Below, piece by piece: positions 17,112 to 27,360 of a stretch of 39,748 nucleotides of DNA. A program made the position numbers and the translations under genes. The DNA lies in contig PAOQ02000011.1 of the NCBI GenBank assembly GCA_002708105.2, positions 2,060-41,807 on the forward strand, given 5' to 3'. Source of the stretch: a bacterium (GTDB lineage: Bacteria > Desulfobacterota_D > UBA1144). Numbering within the stretch: position 1 is the first letter of the stretch; each line of letters begins with the position of its first letter. Under the pieces are notes generated by a model. It searched no databases. It worked only from the letters and a program-made list of their open reading frames with translations, and was not told where the DNA came from.

Positions 17112-18578
17112 ATGCATATTTCAAAATCAAATAATATCTTCAAAAAAATAAAGCATCTAGGTGTCCCTACTAATAATTCAAAAAAAATCAAAAAAAACGA
17201 TATTTTCTTCGCGATAAATGGGGAAAAAGAAAATGGAAATATCTATATTGAAGATGCAATCACTAAAGGTGCCGCCGCAATAGTAGGAGATAAAAGCTTA
17301 AATACTAAAATAATACCAAAAAATATTCTGTCGCTCATAGTACCAAATGTAAGAAAATCTTTTGGGATAGCATGCTCAAATTTTTTTTCTAATCCTGGTG
17401 ATAATATTAATTTGTGCGGAATCACTGGCACAAATGGAAAAACATCAATAGCATACTTATTACATGCCATATTTGGAAAAGAACAATCTAGTTTAATTGG
17501 AACCATCGAAAACAAATATGGCAGCAAAAAAATTAAATCAATATTAACAACTCCAGATACGTTTGATTTAAATAAAACCCTTAAAGAAATTAAAAATCAT
17601 AAGATTAAAAATTGCTTTCTTGAAGTCTCATCACATTCACTAGAACTTTCTAGAGTAGAAGGGATCAATTTCGACTCTGGAATTTTTACCAATATTACAC
17701 GAGATCATCTGGATTTTCACAAAAATATGAATAGTTACTATAAAAGCAAAGCTAAATTATTCTCCTATTATCTTAATAAAAGTAAAAAAAAGAATAAGAT
17801 TGCTGTAATAAATATTGACGACAAGTATGGAAGAAAGATTACGAAGTTAATTAATAGAAATATAAAGGTCATATCTTATTCAGTAAAAAATAGTAATGCA
17901 GATTTCTATCTAAAAAGTATAGAAAAAGTTAAAAACGGGAATAAGCTTATAATAAAAAATGATAAAAATGAGTTCACATTAGAAACAAAATTATTTGGCT
18001 CATATAATTTACAAAATATTTTGGCTTCTTTTGCTATATCTAAAAGCAAAGGACTTTCAATAAAAAAGATTTTTGATGGTATAAAAAAATTTGAAGGTGC
18101 TCCCGGGAGACTTGAAAAAATTAAAAATAAAAAAATTAATATTTTTATTGACTATGCCCATACTCCTGATGCAATAAAAAAATCTATCCAATCATTGAAA
18201 AAAAATTTCAATGATAAAAAAATAATCGTGTTGTTTGGATGCGGTGGAGACAGAGATAAAGGAAAAAGAGCTAGGATGGGAAAAATAGTTTCTGAAGCTG
18301 CAAATAAAATAATAATTACTTCTGATAATCCTAGATATGAAAGTCCAAAAACAATCATTCAAGATATAATTCAGGGTATAAGTTCAAAAAATATAAATAA
18401 AGTCAAAGTTATATCTAACAGGGGCAATGCTATTAGATTTTCAATTAAGAGCGCAAGAAAAGACGATGTTTTACTAATAGCTGGAAAAGGTCACGAGGAA
18501 TATCAAGAAATAAAAGGAATTAAAAATAAATTTTCTGATAAAAGGGAAGTAAGAAAATGTCTAAAGATTTTAAAATAA
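17112..18578 (+). CDS. murE: UDP-MurNAc-tripeptide synthetase (probable meso-diaminopimelate type)
   Basis: 488 aa; GITGTNGKTSIAYLL, EVSSHSLEL, DYAHTPDAI, GCGGDRDKGKR, TSDNPRYE (DNPR motif), AGKGHEEYQ. Confidence 0.96.
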   Translation: MHISKSNNIFKKIKHLGVPTNNSKKIKKNDIFFAINGEKENGNIYIEDAITKGAAAIVGDKSLNTKIIPKNILSLIVPNVRKSFGIACSNFFSNPGDNINLCGITGTNGKTSIAYLLHAIFGKEQSSLIGTIENKYGSKKIKSILTTPDTFDLNKTLKEIKNHKIKNCFLEVSSHSLELSRVEGINFDSGIFTNITRDHLDFHKNMNSYYKSKAKLFSYYLNKSKKKNKIAVINIDDKYGRKITKLINRNIKVISYSVKNSNADFYLKSIEKVKNGNKLIIKNDKNEFTLETKLFGSYNLQNILASFAISKSKGLSIKKIFDGIKKFEGAPGRLEKIKNKKINIFIDYAHTPDAIKKSIQSLKKNFNDKKIIVLFGCGGDRDKGKRARMGKIVSEAANKIIITSDNPRYESPKTIIQDIIQGISSKNINKVKVISNRGNAIRFSIKSARKDDVLLIAGKGHEEYQEIKGIKNKFSDKREVRKCLKILK

Positions 18579-19930
18579 TAAATAAAAAACTGGAGGCCTT
18601 TGTTCTCGCGTACGATGAAATTGTAAGCTATGACACCAATATTAAATTTGAGAATTTTAATAATATTTCAACTGATTCAAGACATATAAATCAAAATGAT
18701 CTTTTTATCGCATTAAACGGGGAAAATTTTAAAGGACATGAATTTGTTCCGGATGTTATCAAGAAAGGTGCATCTTTCTTTGTTACTGAAAAAGAAACAG
18801 GACAACCAAAACAAATATTAGTTAAATCAACCCTTAATTTTATCCAAGACCTTGCCACGTACATCTTAAAAGACATAAAAGAGCTAAAGATATTTGGAAT
18901 CACAGGCACCAACGGTAAAACAACAACAAAAGAAATTTTAACGAATATTTTGAAAGAACATTTTAATGTTTTAGCAACTAAGGGTAATTTAAATAATCAA
19001 ATAGGTCTTCCTTTGACAATCTTTAATTTAAAAAATACTGATCAAATCTTAGTTCTTGAGATGGGTACAAATTCAAAAGGAGAAATTGAAAAGTTAGCAA
19101 AAATAGCAAGGCCACAATTTGGCGCGATAACCAATATAGGGAAAGGCCACACAGAAGGCCTTGTAGATAAAGAAAATATATTTTTAGAAAAATCTAATAT
19201 AGTTAAATATTTTAATTCCGACTCAGTTTTTGCTTTTAATATGGATGATGAATTCATTAATATGTTTTTTTCAAAATTTAAATATAAGAAAATTAGTTAT
19301 GGAATTAAAAATAAAGCCGATATAAGAGCTGAAAATATTCAAGAGGGTTACTCAAAATTTAATCTTATTTATAGGAATAATAAATATCCCGTTAGCCTTA
19401 AAGCTCCAGGTATAAATAATATCTATAACGCTTTATGCTCAGCATCCCTTGCTATTCAGAGTGGCTTAGATATGGAATTAATAGTGAAAGGGGTCGAATC
19501 TTTCGAAGGAATTAATAATAGATTTAAAATAATCGAGTTACCAAATGAAAATATTATTATAAACGATACATATAATGCAAACCCTGATTCTACTATCAGA
19601 GCCATTGAAATGACAAATAAAATTTTTCCAGAAAAGAAAAGGGTTGCGATTTTAGGAAGCATGCTCGAACTTGGTGAAACGTCTTCTCTTGAACATACCA
19701 AAATAGGTGAATATTTAAATAATAACGAATTTACCGAATTCTATTGTTATGGAAATAATTCATTAGACTATAAAAAAAACTTAAGTTCAAATATTAAATT
19801 TGTAGAAATAACAGATCATTCTGAAATTAAAAAATATATAGATTTAAATTCTATTAAGAACACTGTTATTCTAGTTAAAGGATCTAGGGGGATGAAAATG
19901 GAAAGGATATTTACCTCTTTGGGGTTATAA
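18557..19930 (+). CDS. murF: UDP-MurNAc-tripeptide-D-Ala-D-Ala ligase
   Basis: 457 aa; GITGTNGKTTTKEIL, LEMGTNSKGEI, TNIGKGHTEG, NDTYNANPDS, LGSMLELGE. Confidence 0.96.
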   Translation: MSKDFKIINKKLEAFVLAYDEIVSYDTNIKFENFNNISTDSRHINQNDLFIALNGENFKGHEFVPDVIKKGASFFVTEKETGQPKQILVKSTLNFIQDLATYILKDIKELKIFGITGTNGKTTTKEILTNILKEHFNVLATKGNLNNQIGLPLTIFNLKNTDQILVLEMGTNSKGEIEKLAKIARPQFGAITNIGKGHTEGLVDKENIFLEKSNIVKYFNSDSVFAFNMDDEFINMFFSKFKYKKISYGIKNKADIRAENIQEGYSKFNLIYRNNKYPVSLKAPGINNIYNALCSASLAIQSGLDMELIVKGVESFEGINNRFKIIELPNENIIINDTYNANPDSTIRAIEMTNKIFPEKKRVAILGSMLELGETSSLEHTKIGEYLNNNEFTEFYCYGNNSLDYKKNLSSNIKFVEITDHSEIKKYIDLNSIKNTVILVKGSRGMKMERIFTSLGL

Positions 19931-21021
19931 TGTTTTATTATTTATTTGATTTATTTGTAAATTCATTCGGTTTTTTAAATATTTTTCAATATATTACTTT
20001 TCGATCTTCATTAGCAGGCATCACATCTTTCTTTTTAATTATTTTCTTAACCCCCAAGTTTATTCAATTAATGAATAAAAATGATTTTAAGGAAAATATT
20101 AGTTCTTATTTAGATAAGCACAAAAAGAAAAAAGGAACCCCAAACATGGGTGGGCTTGCCATTGGCGCTAGTATATTGGTATCGTCAATTTTTTATGGGA
20201 ATTTTAATAATATCAATTTCTTAATAGTGCTTGGAGCATATTTGATGTTTGCATGCAGTGGATTTTTAGATGATTTTATAAAACTCAAAAAAGGTAAAGG
20301 TCTTTCAATCACTAATAAATTTTGTATTCAAATTGTAATAACAATTTTAATTGTTATTTTCTTTATTAAAGATGGCCAAGATTTTTTATACTTAGGTGAA
20401 TTTTATAATAATACATTCATCGGTCTTCCTTTTACAAAGGAACTATTTAACTTAGGCTGGGCTTATTACTTTTTGAGCTTTTTAATAATCTTAGGTTCCG
20501 CAAACGCTGTCAATTTAACTGATGGACTGGATGGTCTTGCAACCGGATCGTTACTAAGTAGCGTTGGAGCAATTATAGTTCTAACATACATTGCTGGAAA
20601 CATAATATATACTGACTATCTCTACTTGCCCTATATAAAGGATGTTGGAGAAGTAAGCATCTTTCTCTCCGCAATCTTAGGAGCACTTTTAGGATTTCTC
20701 TGGTTCAATTCAAATCCTGCACAAATCTTTATGGGCGATGTTGGCTCTATACCTTTAGGGGCTACGGTTGGCTTGGTATCAATAATAATTAAACAAGAAA
20801 TTTTACTTTTAATTTTAGGAGGAATTTTTGTGGTGGAGGCGTTGTCTGTAATAATTCAAATTACTTCTTTTAAATTATACAAAAAAAGAATTTTTAGAAT
20901 GGCTCCTCTTCATCATCATTTTGAGCAGTTAGGTTGTTCGGAGTCAAAAATTGTTATTAGATTTTGGATTGTATCTATTATATTAGCTTTAATATCAATC
21001 GCATCCCTCAAAATAAGATAA
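19930..21021 (+). CDS. mraY: Phospho-MurNAc-pentapeptide transferase
   Basis: 363 aa polytopic; KKKGTPNMGGLAIG, FLDDFIK, NAVNLTDGLDGLATG, FMGDVGSIPLGA, RMAPLHHHFE. Confidence 0.97.
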   Translation: MFYYLFDLFVNSFGFLNIFQYITFRSSLAGITSFFLIIFLTPKFIQLMNKNDFKENISSYLDKHKKKKGTPNMGGLAIGASILVSSIFYGNFNNINFLIVLGAYLMFACSGFLDDFIKLKKGKGLSITNKFCIQIVITILIVIFFIKDGQDFLYLGEFYNNTFIGLPFTKELFNLGWAYYFLSFLIILGSANAVNLTDGLDGLATGSLLSSVGAIIVLTYIAGNIIYTDYLYLPYIKDVGEVSIFLSAILGALLGFLWFNSNPAQIFMGDVGSIPLGATVGLVSIIIKQEILLLILGGIFVVEALSVIIQITSFKLYKKRIFRMAPLHHHFEQLGCSESKIVIRFWIVSIILALISIASLKIR

Positions 21022-21022
21022 T

Positions 21023-22261
21023 ATGAAAAAGATTTTAATTTACGGATTAGGAAGAACTGGTAGGGATCTAGTAAAATTTTGTAAAAAAAGAAATATGAGT
21101 TTTACCACATTTGACGATAGAGATAATAGCGATATAAACTTTCAAAATAGTTTAAAAAATTGTAGTGAAATAATCGTAAGCCCTGGAATAGGTTTAAGAA
21201 ATATAAATCTGCAGAAAGCTATTAAATCAGGAATTAAAGTAATAAGTGAAATAGAGTTTGCTTCACGATTTATTTCTAAGCCTATAATCGCAATAACTGG
21301 AACAAATGGAAAAACAACAACAACTCTAATTACATACGATCTATTAAAAAGCATAGGTTTAAATGTATTCCTCGGTGGAAACATTGGCACTCCACTAATA
21401 AACGCTGTTAATAAAGAAAATAAATATGACTATATTCTGATAGAAGTTAGTAGCTTTCAATTGCAATTTATAGACTTATCCTTTAAGCCCTTTATTTCAG
21501 CTATTTTAAATGTTTCCGAGAATCATTTAGACCATCATTTCAATATGGAAGAATACAAATTATGTAAGAAAAATATTTTCAAAAATCAATCGGATCGCGA
21601 TTATCTCTTAGTAAGTCAAAAAGAATTAAAAATAAATAAAATTAATCCTTTAAAAATTAATCCTTTAAAAAACAAAAAAATATATTCTACGGATAATGCT
21701 ATATTTGCTGAAAAAAATAAATTAAACATAAATGAGCTCAAATTATATGGACCTCATAATATAGAAAATATACTTTTCTCACTCAATATTTTCACAATTA
21801 TTAAAAAAATTGAAAAAAAACAGCTCCAAGTTGTTAAAGATTTCACCCCACCTTTCCATCGGCTTGAAAAACTAAAAGGAAAGATAGCTATTTTTAATGA
21901 TTCAAAGTCAACATCTCCACAAGCAACAGGTGTAGCAATAAACAGCTTTTCAGAAAAAATAGTACTAATAATGGGCGGCAAAGACAAGAACTTGGATTAC
22001 AGTTCATTAAATAAAGATTTTAAAAGAAAGGTTAAACTTCTAATACTGTTTGGAGAAAATAAATTTGAATTAGCGAAAACTTTTAGAAATGTAAAAATAT
22101 ATTTAGCTTCCGATCTACGTTCTTCTGTTAAAGAAGGAATCAAAAGGACTAATTCATCAGATGTATTACTTTTTAGTCCTGGTACATCGAGCTTTGATCA
22201 ATATAAATCCTACTCAGAGAGGGGAGAAGAGTTTAAAAAGTATGTTAAAGAATTATCTTGA
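21023..22261 (+). CDS. murD: UDP-MurNAc-L-Ala-D-Glu synthetase
   Basis: 412 aa; IAITGTNGKTTTTLI, GGNIGTPL, EVSSFQLQ, NHLDHHFN, FNDSKSTSPQAT, LIMGGKDKNLDY. Confidence 0.95.
   Translation: MKKILIYGLGRTGRDLVKFCKKRNMSFTTFDDRDNSDINFQNSLKNCSEIIVSPGIGLRNINLQKAIKSGIKVISEIEFASRFISKPIIAITGTNGKTTTTLITYDLLKSIGLNVFLGGNIGTPLINAVNKENKYDYILIEVSSFQLQFIDLSFKPFISAILNVSENHLDHHFNMEEYKLCKKNIFKNQSDRDYLLVSQKELKINKINPLKINPLKNKKIYSTDNAIFAEKNKLNINELKLYGPHNIENILFSLNIFTIIKKIEKKQLQVVKDFTPPFHRLEKLKGKIAIFNDSKSTSPQATGVAINSFSEKIVLIMGGKDKNLDYSSLNKDFKRKVKLLILFGENKFELAKTFRNVKIYLASDLRSSVKEGIKRTNSSDVLLFSPGTSSFDQYKSYSERGEEFKKYVKELS
21640..21669 (+). repeat. 15-bp perfect tandem duplication inside murD (INPLK x2)
   Basis: AATTAATCCTTTAAA repeated twice back to back, in frame. 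Confidence 0.85.
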
Positions 22262-23348
22262 ATCTGTTGAACCAAGAATATTATTTATATTCTCAACGAT
22301 TATTCTCGCAATAATAGGGCTTGTCATGGTATTTAGTTCGAGCTCAATCATTGCGATGGAAAATTATGCAGACTCCTTTTTTTATCTTAAACGACAAAGC
22401 CTATTTCTATTAATTGGCTTATTTATCATGCTCATTTGTTCAAAGATTAATACAAATGTATTATCAAAAAACTATAAATTTTTCTATATTGTTGGAATAA
22501 TTCTACTTTTATTAGTTCTAATACCTATGCTTGGAAGGAAATCTGGTGGTGCAACTCGATGGATTCAAATACTTTCATTTTCTATACAGCCTATAGAAAT
22601 CTCGAAATATATGCTGTTAATTTTTATTGCACAGCACTTAAATATAAAGAATGCGCGTATTAAAGAATTTAAGATTGGTGTTGTATCAACCTTGCTACCT
22701 TGTCTCCCCTACCTTTTCTTACTATTATTGCAACCAGACTTTGGAAATACAGTTTTAATTTGCATTACGATTTTTGGGATGATTATATTATCAGGTGCAC
22801 GAATGAGTCATATACTTAGTCTCTTTCTCCTACTAATTTCATCATTCATTAGCTTAATTTATATAGCACCATATAGAATGAAAAGAGTAATGTCGTTTCT
22901 AAATCCCTATGAAGATCCACAAGGTAGTGGTTATCAAATTATTCAATCATTCGTTTCATTTGCAAAAGGTAAATTCTTTGGTGTTGGATTAGGAAATAGC
23001 TCACAAAAACTCTTCTACCTTCCTCAGGGATACAATGACTTTATTTTTTCTATTATTGCTGAAGAATTAGGATTTCTAGGGTCTATGGTAATAATTATAT
23101 TATTTGGCATCCTTATTTATAGTGGCTTCAAAATGCTTGAGAGAGCAAAAGATTTATTTTCTAGAAATCTGATTTCTGGAATAATCATACTAACTTCACT
23201 TCAAATTATAATTAATATTTCTGTAACAATTGGCTTAATGCCAACGAAAGGGGTTCCCTTGCCCTTGATTAGTTATGGGGGAAGCTCTTTAATATTTACA
23301 CTCTTCGCTTTAGGTTTAATTTTAGCTCTAGACAGGAGAAGAAATTGA
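22242..23348 (+). CDS. ftsW: Probable peptidoglycan glycosyltransferase FtsW
   Basis: SEDS family: MVFSSSSIIAM, LLLLQPDFGNTVLI, GSGYQIIQSFVSFAKGKFFGVGLGNS, QGYNDFIFSIIAEELGFLG, GLMPTKGVPLPLISYGGSSLI. Track start 22161 lies within murD; ATG at 22242 preferred. Confidence 0.95.
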   Translation: MLKNYLESVEPRILFIFSTIILAIIGLVMVFSSSSIIAMENYADSFFYLKRQSLFLLIGLFIMLICSKINTNVLSKNYKFFYIVGIILLLLVLIPMLGRKSGGATRWIQILSFSIQPIEISKYMLLIFIAQHLNIKNARIKEFKIGVVSTLLPCLPYLFLLLLQPDFGNTVLICITIFGMIILSGARMSHILSLFLLLISSFISLIYIAPYRMKRVMSFLNPYEDPQGSGYQIIQSFVSFAKGKFFGVGLGNSSQKLFYLPQGYNDFIFSIIAEELGFLGSMVIIILFGILIYSGFKMLERAKDLFSRNLISGIIILTSLQIIINISVTIGLMPTKGVPLPLISYGGSSLIFTLFALGLILALDRRRN

Positions 23349-24448
23349 AAAAAGTTTTGATAGCACTCGGGAGTACAGGTGGTCATATATTTCCGGGCAT
23401 ATCAATTTTAAATCATCTAGAATCAATAGATAATAAAATAGAAGTAAAGCTAGTAAATTCGATAGATAGCAAAGTTCTTATTCCTAACCTTACAAAAAGG
23501 AACGAAATATACAAAATTAAGTCAACTGGGTTTGTTGGAAAATCATTTATAAATAAAATAAAATCTTTGGTCTTTTTTATATTTTCAATAATACAATCTT
23601 TAAAAATTATTTTTCAATTTAAGCCAGAAATTATTATAGGAACAGGGGGTTTTGTTTCACTCCCAATAGCACTTGCTGGATATGTCTTTAATAAAAAAAT
23701 TTATATAGCAGAAGGAAATTCTGTTCCAGGATTATCAAACAGAATAATATCTAAGTTTTGCGATAAAATATTTATTAATTTCGAAGAATCAGAAAAATAT
23801 TTTAAAAAAAATATGTGTGTTAAAACTGGATTCCCTATCAGAAAACTAACTTTTAATATCGGTATTAAAAAAGATATAGATATTTTTATATTAGGTGGAA
23901 GTCAAGGATCAGCTGTTCTGAATGAAAAAGTTACCAAAACAATTTATCGGTTCTTAAAGAGAACCAATAAAGAGAGAAATCAGGAAATTATTAGGATTGT
24001 TCATCAATGCGGGTCAAAAAATAATGCTGAAATTAAGGCTTATTATAAGAAATTAAAAAAAGAGTTTGGTTTTCTTGAATATGAAGTTTATGAATTTATA
24101 GAGAATATTGATAATTTTTATCAAAGAACAAAAATACTTATTTCCAGAGCTGGGGCTAGTACAATAGCTGAAAGTTTATTTTATCAAATTCCTACAATTT
24201 ACTTCCCAATAACAAGCTCTTCAGGCAACCATCAATATTTAAATGCAAAAGAAATGGTTAGTAAAAATTTTGGTCTCATGTGCCCGGAAGACATAACGCC
24301 AGAATTATTTTCAGAAAGCATATTCAAACTTTTATATAATAAAGAAATTAATCAAAGTATATCAGGAAGTTTAAAAAATAATGCTATTAACTTAAAAGAA
24401 GATTCAGCATCAAAGATTATCAAAGGAATTTTAAATGACAAAAAATAA
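23345..24448 (+). CDS. murG: UDP-GlcNAc--lipid I GlcNAc transferase
   Basis: 367 aa, TTG start; GSTGGHIFPGI, IGTGGFVSLP, EGNSVPGLSNR, ILGGSQGS, SRAGASTIAE. Confidence 0.95.
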   Translation: MKKVLIALGSTGGHIFPGISILNHLESIDNKIEVKLVNSIDSKVLIPNLTKRNEIYKIKSTGFVGKSFINKIKSLVFFIFSIIQSLKIIFQFKPEIIIGTGGFVSLPIALAGYVFNKKIYIAEGNSVPGLSNRIISKFCDKIFINFEESEKYFKKNMCVKTGFPIRKLTFNIGIKKDIDIFILGGSQGSAVLNEKVTKTIYRFLKRTNKERNQEIIRIVHQCGSKNNAEIKAYYKKLKKEFGFLEYEVYEFIENIDNFYQRTKILISRAGASTIAESLFYQIPTIYFPITSSSGNHQYLNAKEMVSKNFGLMCPEDITPELFSESIFKLLYNKEINQSISGSLKNNAINLKEDSASKIIKGILNDKK

Positions 24449-25796
24449 TATTAAAAAAGTCCATTTCATAGGAATAGGTGGAATTGGAATGAGCTCATTA
24501 GCTTTCTTTTTAAGAGGGAAAGGTATTGATGTTTCTGGTTCAGACATTGGGACTGAGCAAATTATAAAGAAACTTAAAAAAAACGGATGTAAAATTACCA
24601 ATACTCATAAAGGGAAAAATATAAACAATCATGATCTAGTAGTTTACTCGTCCGCCATAAAAAAAAACAATCCTGAAATTATTGAAGCTAAAAAGAAAAA
24701 TATTAAAATACTGAAGCGTGGTGAGGCCTTAGGTTTTTTCACTAAGTCAATGAAAAACATAACTATTACTGGATGTCATGGGAAAAGCACAACGTCTTCT
24801 ATTTCACATTTTATAATTAATAATTCCAAAATAAGTCTAACTGGCTTTATTGGTGCGGAAGATAAAATATTAAAATCAAATTTCTATCAAGGAAAATCAA
24901 AATACTGTTTGATCGAGGGAGACGAAAGTGATAACAGCTTTAACAACATTAATTCACATATTTCGTTAATAACAAATATAGATGATGACCATTTAGACTT
25001 TTACGGTTCGAAAAAGAGACTTTTGCTCGCATTTAAAGAATTTATTTTAAATACAAAATATAAATGTCTAGTGAATGTTGATTCCCCAATGCTAAAGGAT
25101 TTAATAGAAAGTATTTCATCAAAAAAAATTATAAAATTCAGTCAAAAAATTAGCGACAATACTGATTATTCTTTTCAAATATTAAAGAATAAATATACAA
25201 CAGTTGAATTGTTCAAAAAAAATAAAAGCTTAGGTATTTTTAAATCTAAACTACTAGGTGAATTTAATGCATATAATCTTGTTGCATCAATAATTTTGGC
25301 TTTAGAGTTGGGGATTAAGATTCAAGGAATTAAAGAGCTTAGTCAAAAATGCAAAGCACCAAAAAGAAGATTTGAAACAATAATCAGTAATAAAAAAATC
25401 AAAATCATTGATGATTATGCACATCATCCAACAGCAATTAAGGCTATAAGAGAGAATATAAATAAAAACTTTGCTAAAGATAATATAATATTAATTTTCC
25501 AACCCCACAGATTTTCTAGAACCAAAATTCTTCTGAACGACTTCATTAAAGAGTTGAGTTTGTGGAATAGACTGTATCTTGTTGATATATATTCAGCATT
25601 TGAAAGACAACAGACTGACATACTAGATCTTTTTAAAGAAATAAAAAAAATTAATCCTAATGCACTTTATTTTAAAAATAAAGAAACATTAATAAACAAA
25701 ATTCTTTCGAAATCAAGAGATAAGAAATATACTATTTTGACTATGGGGGCAGGAGATATTCGTGATGTCGGTATCAAGCTTAAGCAAACAATTTAA
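24435..25796 (+). CDS. murC: UDP-MurNAc--L-alanine ligase
   Basis: 453 aa; HFIGIGGIGMSSLA, VSGSDIG, VVYSSAIK, ITGCHGKSTTSSI, DDYAHHPTAI, FQPHRFSR, MGAGDI. Confidence 0.96.
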   Translation: MTKNNIKKVHFIGIGGIGMSSLAFFLRGKGIDVSGSDIGTEQIIKKLKKNGCKITNTHKGKNINNHDLVVYSSAIKKNNPEIIEAKKKNIKILKRGEALGFFTKSMKNITITGCHGKSTTSSISHFIINNSKISLTGFIGAEDKILKSNFYQGKSKYCLIEGDESDNSFNNINSHISLITNIDDDHLDFYGSKKRLLLAFKEFILNTKYKCLVNVDSPMLKDLIESISSKKIIKFSQKISDNTDYSFQILKNKYTTVELFKKNKSLGIFKSKLLGEFNAYNLVASIILALELGIKIQGIKELSQKCKAPKRRFETIISNKKIKIIDDYAHHPTAIKAIRENINKNFAKDNIILIFQPHRFSRTKILLNDFIKELSLWNRLYLVDIYSAFERQQTDILDLFKEIKKINPNALYFKNKETLINKILSKSRDKKYTILTMGAGDIRDVGIKLKQTI

Positions 25797-26682
25797 TTTT
25801 TTCGAGGATTTTCTCATAAAAGAAAATATTAAGTTTTTCTCCAGCTATAGTATGAGTAAATATGCATCTTGGAGAGTTGGTGCGACGACTCCATTTATTA
25901 TTTATCCTAAAAATTTAAAAGAATTTAAATTAATAATTTTAGAAGCTAAAAAAAGAAAAATTAAATTTTATATATCAGGAAATGGATCAAATAGTTTATT
26001 TGTTAGACTGTCTAAAACAATTATTATAAGTACAAAAAAGTTAAATAAAATAAAATTCGGTTCCGATGGCAAGGTCACTGTAGAAGCAGGAGCATCGTTA
26101 AATTTAATGCTTAATAGATCGTTAAAAAAAGGGCTTCTAGGGTTTGAATTTTCTTCTGGTATTCCTGGAACTATTGGCGGTGCACTGATTACAAATGCTG
26201 GTGCAAATGGTGGGACAATATCTGAGATATTAGAATCAGTTACTTTTCTTAAAGAAAATTCGGAAATAGAAGTTCCGAAAAGCAAAATTCTTTTTGGCTA
26301 TAGGTACAGTTCTATCACAAGAGAAGATATTATTATCAAAGCAAACTTTAAACTTAAATCAGGTAATACAGCTACCGCAAAAGAAAATATAAAAAACTAT
26401 ATTAAACATAGAAATAAAACTCAACCCGTTGAATATCCCAGTGCAGGAAGCGTATTTATGAATCATCAAAATGGTAAGGCAGGTAAGATTATTGAAGATT
26501 TAGGACTAAAAGGTCTATCAGTTGGAGGTGCGCAGGTTTCTCACCTTCATGGAAACTATATAATCAATACAGGTGATGCAAAAATTAAAGATGTAAAAAA
26601 TTTGATTGAAAAAATACAAAAAATTTCAAAAGAGAAAGAGGGAATAATTTTATCGACCGAAGTAAAAATTATTGATGAATAA
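25762..26682 (+). CDS. murB: UDP-N-acetylmuramate dehydrogenase
   Basis: 306 aa; ISGNGSNSLF, GLLGFEFSSGIPGTIGGALITNAGANGG, FGYRYSS, PSAGSVFMN, GKIIEDLGLKG. Start GTG 25762 or ATG 25765. Confidence 0.95.
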   Translation: MMSVSSLSKQFNFFEDFLIKENIKFFSSYSMSKYASWRVGATTPFIIYPKNLKEFKLIILEAKKRKIKFYISGNGSNSLFVRLSKTIIISTKKLNKIKFGSDGKVTVEAGASLNLMLNRSLKKGLLGFEFSSGIPGTIGGALITNAGANGGTISEILESVTFLKENSEIEVPKSKILFGYRYSSITREDIIIKANFKLKSGNTATAKENIKNYIKHRNKTQPVEYPSAGSVFMNHQNGKAGKIIEDLGLKGLSVGGAQVSHLHGNYIINTGDAKIKDVKNLIEKIQKISKEKEGIILSTEVKIIDE

Positions 26683-27344
26683 TGCGTAGAATCCTATTAG
26701 CTGCAATAATCATAGTATCATTATTTATTTATTTTCCAGTATTTTGTTTTGTAGAAGAGATTATCATTGAAGGAAACAACCTAGTTCCAAGCGAAGAAAT
26801 AATAAAGACTTCGGAAATCAATGGAAAAATTTTAGCTTTTTATAATAAAAATGAAACTATAAATAAAATCATGGGAATTAAATTAATTAAAGATATCAGG
26901 ATTGAACAAGTTTCTTTTAACAAAATAAAGTTGCTACTTAAAGAGAAAGATATAATTATGTCTGCGAACATTAGTGGGACTCTTGGACATATAGATGAAA
27001 ATAGTAAATTTATCAAAAATATTTCAGAATATTTAATTAAAAACTATCCTATTTTAACAATTGAGTCGGAATCTCAAATCAAAAAGGGTGTGCTATTACT
27101 TAAATTATTGAACAAAGAGAAGGTTTTCATAAGTGATGATATTTCAGAAATATTAATCGATAAAATAATGGGTGCAACTATTTTTACTAATGATGGAATA
27201 GAAATTTACTTGGGAAAAGAAGAATTTAAGAAAAAAATAAAAAATCTAGCCATTATTTTAAAAAATGGAAAAGATAAGAATATGAAAGAATCTTTCATTG
27301 ATGTAAGTAATATAAATAAGGGTGTTGTAAATTATAATCTTTAG
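26682..27344 (+). CDS. ftsQ: FtsQ-like cell division protein (POTRA)
   Basis: 220 aa; N-terminal TM then IIIEGNNLVPSEEIIKTSEI POTRA-like start; between murB and ftsA. Confidence 0.85.
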   Translation: MRRILLAAIIIVSLFIYFPVFCFVEEIIIEGNNLVPSEEIIKTSEINGKILAFYNKNETINKIMGIKLIKDIRIEQVSFNKIKLLLKEKDIIMSANISGTLGHIDENSKFIKNISEYLIKNYPILTIESESQIKKGVLLLKLLNKEKVFISDDISEILIDKIMGATIFTNDGIEIYLGKEEFKKKIKNLAIILKNGKDKNMKESFIDVSNINKGVVNYNL

Positions 27345-27351
27345 GATTATA

Positions 27352-27360
27352 ATGGCATAA
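27352..27360 (+). other. Met-Ala-stop mini-ORF directly abutting ftsA
   Basis: AGGATTATA-ATG GCA TAA-ATG GCA (ftsA): in frame with ftsA, and better spaced from the only SD-like AGGA than the ftsA ATG. Confidence 0.5.

Noticed and set aside
22161-22241. N-terminal extension of ftsW in the ORF track
   Set aside because: Lies inside the murD 3' end; SEDS homology and the ATG at 22242 give a normal N-terminus.
25968-26285. 105-aa minus-strand ORF inside murB
   Set aside because: Antisense shadow of MurB motifs; no independent support.
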